The notes beneath the pieces were generated by a model, which made no database searches, had not been told where the DNA came from, and was given only the letters and a program-made list of their open reading frames with translations. From CAUZRD01 sp963582255 (lineage in GTDB: Bacteria; Pseudomonadota; Alphaproteobacteria; Rhizobiales; TMED25), in NCBI GenBank assembly GCA_963582255.1, contig CAUZRD010000096.1, positions 1 to 7,680 on the forward strand: a DNA stretch of 7,680 nucleotides, in the 5' to 3' direction. Every line of letters starts with the position of its first letter. The stretch's first letter is position 1. The translations under genes were made by a program, and so were the position numbers. Shown piece after piece: positions 7,305-7,680 of the stretch.

Positions 7305-7338
7305 TAGCAATTTAATAACGCGTTATTTCCTAGCAATT
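7305..7338. repeat. 14-bp palindrome flanked by direct repeats, operator-like
   Basis: AATAACGCGTTATT (7314-7327) is a perfect palindrome. The 8-mer TAGCAATT lies on each side, at 7305-7312 and 7331-7338, exactly 26 bp apart and in the same orientation. The symmetry suits a dimeric DNA-binding protein. It lies about 150 bp upstream of gluQ and could also serve something beyond the window. Function is inference. Confidence 0.4.
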
Positions 7339-7414
7339 GCCTAGGACTAGTGCAGACAAAATGCATTGTAGGTTGATACAGACATTACGCTGGTTTTTCC
7401 CTAAAGCCCGATCT

Positions 7415-7473
7415 TGGCGGATAAGGAGTTTTCTCGCGTTATCAGTTTATCACGCCAGAAATAAATTTATCCG
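7415..7473. repeat. Competing inverted repeats built on GATAA/TTATC
   Basis: TGGCGGATAA (7415-7424) pairs with TTATCACGCCA (7447-7457) with a single bulged base. The inner CGGATAA (7418-7424) also pairs perfectly with TTATCCG (7467-7473), and GATAA can pair with a third copy, TTATC (7439-7443). The three TTATC copies start 8 and 20 nt apart. No T run follows, so it is not a typical terminator. It could be a structured RNA, an operator cluster or chance. Confidence 0.4.
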
Positions 7474-7680
7474 TTTGAGAGGAGAACTATAGTTACAGGC
7501 GGCCAGAGACGGTGGTCTGTAGGTGTGTTTGCACTAGATGAATGGTATAGGAAGATGGTCGGGGAAAATCTATTTTCTATCGTATTTTTGGCATGATGAT
7601 GTGTTTTTGTCCGTGACCTTGCGTTGTAAAATACGGTGCGCATCGCATTGAATTTATCAAGATATCCTAGCGTATAAGAC

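Larger units (their letters stand above)
7163..7680. other. 518-bp stretch with no supportable gene
   Basis: All frames are short here, and I see no tRNA signature, SRP RNA, tmRNA tag or insertion-sequence end. The stretch should contain the gluQ promoter on the minus strand; a TATACT is present in it, but no partner -35 box sits at good spacing, so I do not call one. A purine-rich AGAGGAGA near 7478-7485 resembles a ribosome binding site but has no start codon at usable distance. The 9-mer TTGCCTAGG occurs twice (7247-7255 and 7337-7345). Two structured clusters are listed separately. A small RNA or decayed gene cannot be excluded. Confidence 0.6.

Noticed and set aside
7247..7345. Repeated CCTAGG as a sign of foreign DNA
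   Set aside because: CTAG occurs many times across the window, including inside the housekeeping genes, so it is not avoided in this genome and is no transfer signal.
7439..7473. TTATC copies as DnaA boxes or a replication origin
   Set aside because: None continues into the TTATNCACA consensus, and no AT-rich unwinding element or origin-linked gene is near.
7163..7680. tRNA or other housekeeping RNA gene in the distal gene-free region
   Set aside because: No T-loop GTTCGANTC, no cloverleaf, no SRP RNA or tmRNA hallmark on either strand.

Overview
The window reads as chromosomal DNA of an alphaproteobacterium of moderate GC content. The S16 protein carries the alanine/glutamate-rich C-terminal tail common in that class. 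The order rpsP-rimM-trmD is the conserved ribosome and tRNA maturation block, and the gluQ homologue has the alphaproteobacterial-type layout between its would-be metal ligands. I cannot name a genus. Two noncoding stretches of about 520-540 bp suggest a genome that is not tightly packed, and one may hold decayed genes, but this is inference.

Layout. Positions 2-1717 (+) hold rpsP (5' end cut by the window edge), rimM and trmD, tightly spaced and surely cotranscribed. rplS, the usual fourth member, is absent: trmD ends 57 bp from a convergent gene. Positions 1775-5682 (-) hold two overlapping genes for ABC exporter half-transporters (stop and start share ATGA). The upstream gene (3667-5682) has Asp in place of the catalytic Walker B Glu. 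The downstream gene (1775-3670) has a degenerate signature motif (LSLGQ). These defects fall on the same composite ATP site, so the pair should form a heterodimeric exporter of the MdlAB/BmrCD/TM287-288 type. Positions 5683-6223 show no convincing gene, but just ahead of the exporter operon there is a set of nested, mutually exclusive inverted repeats. Positions 6224-7162 (-) hold gluQ (glutamyl-Q tRNA(Asp) synthetase), in which three of four expected zinc ligands appear to be missing. Positions 7163-7680 have no gene that I can support; they hold a 14-bp palindrome between direct repeats and a second cluster of competing inverted repeats.

Functionally, four genes are translation-related (a ribosomal protein, its maturation factor and two tRNA-modifying enzymes). 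The exporter pair is an unrelated membrane module. I found no mobile element, CRISPR array, RNA gene or clearly novel system. The points most worth a second look are the leader-like inverted repeats upstream of the exporter, the altered GluQRS zinc site and the break after trmD.
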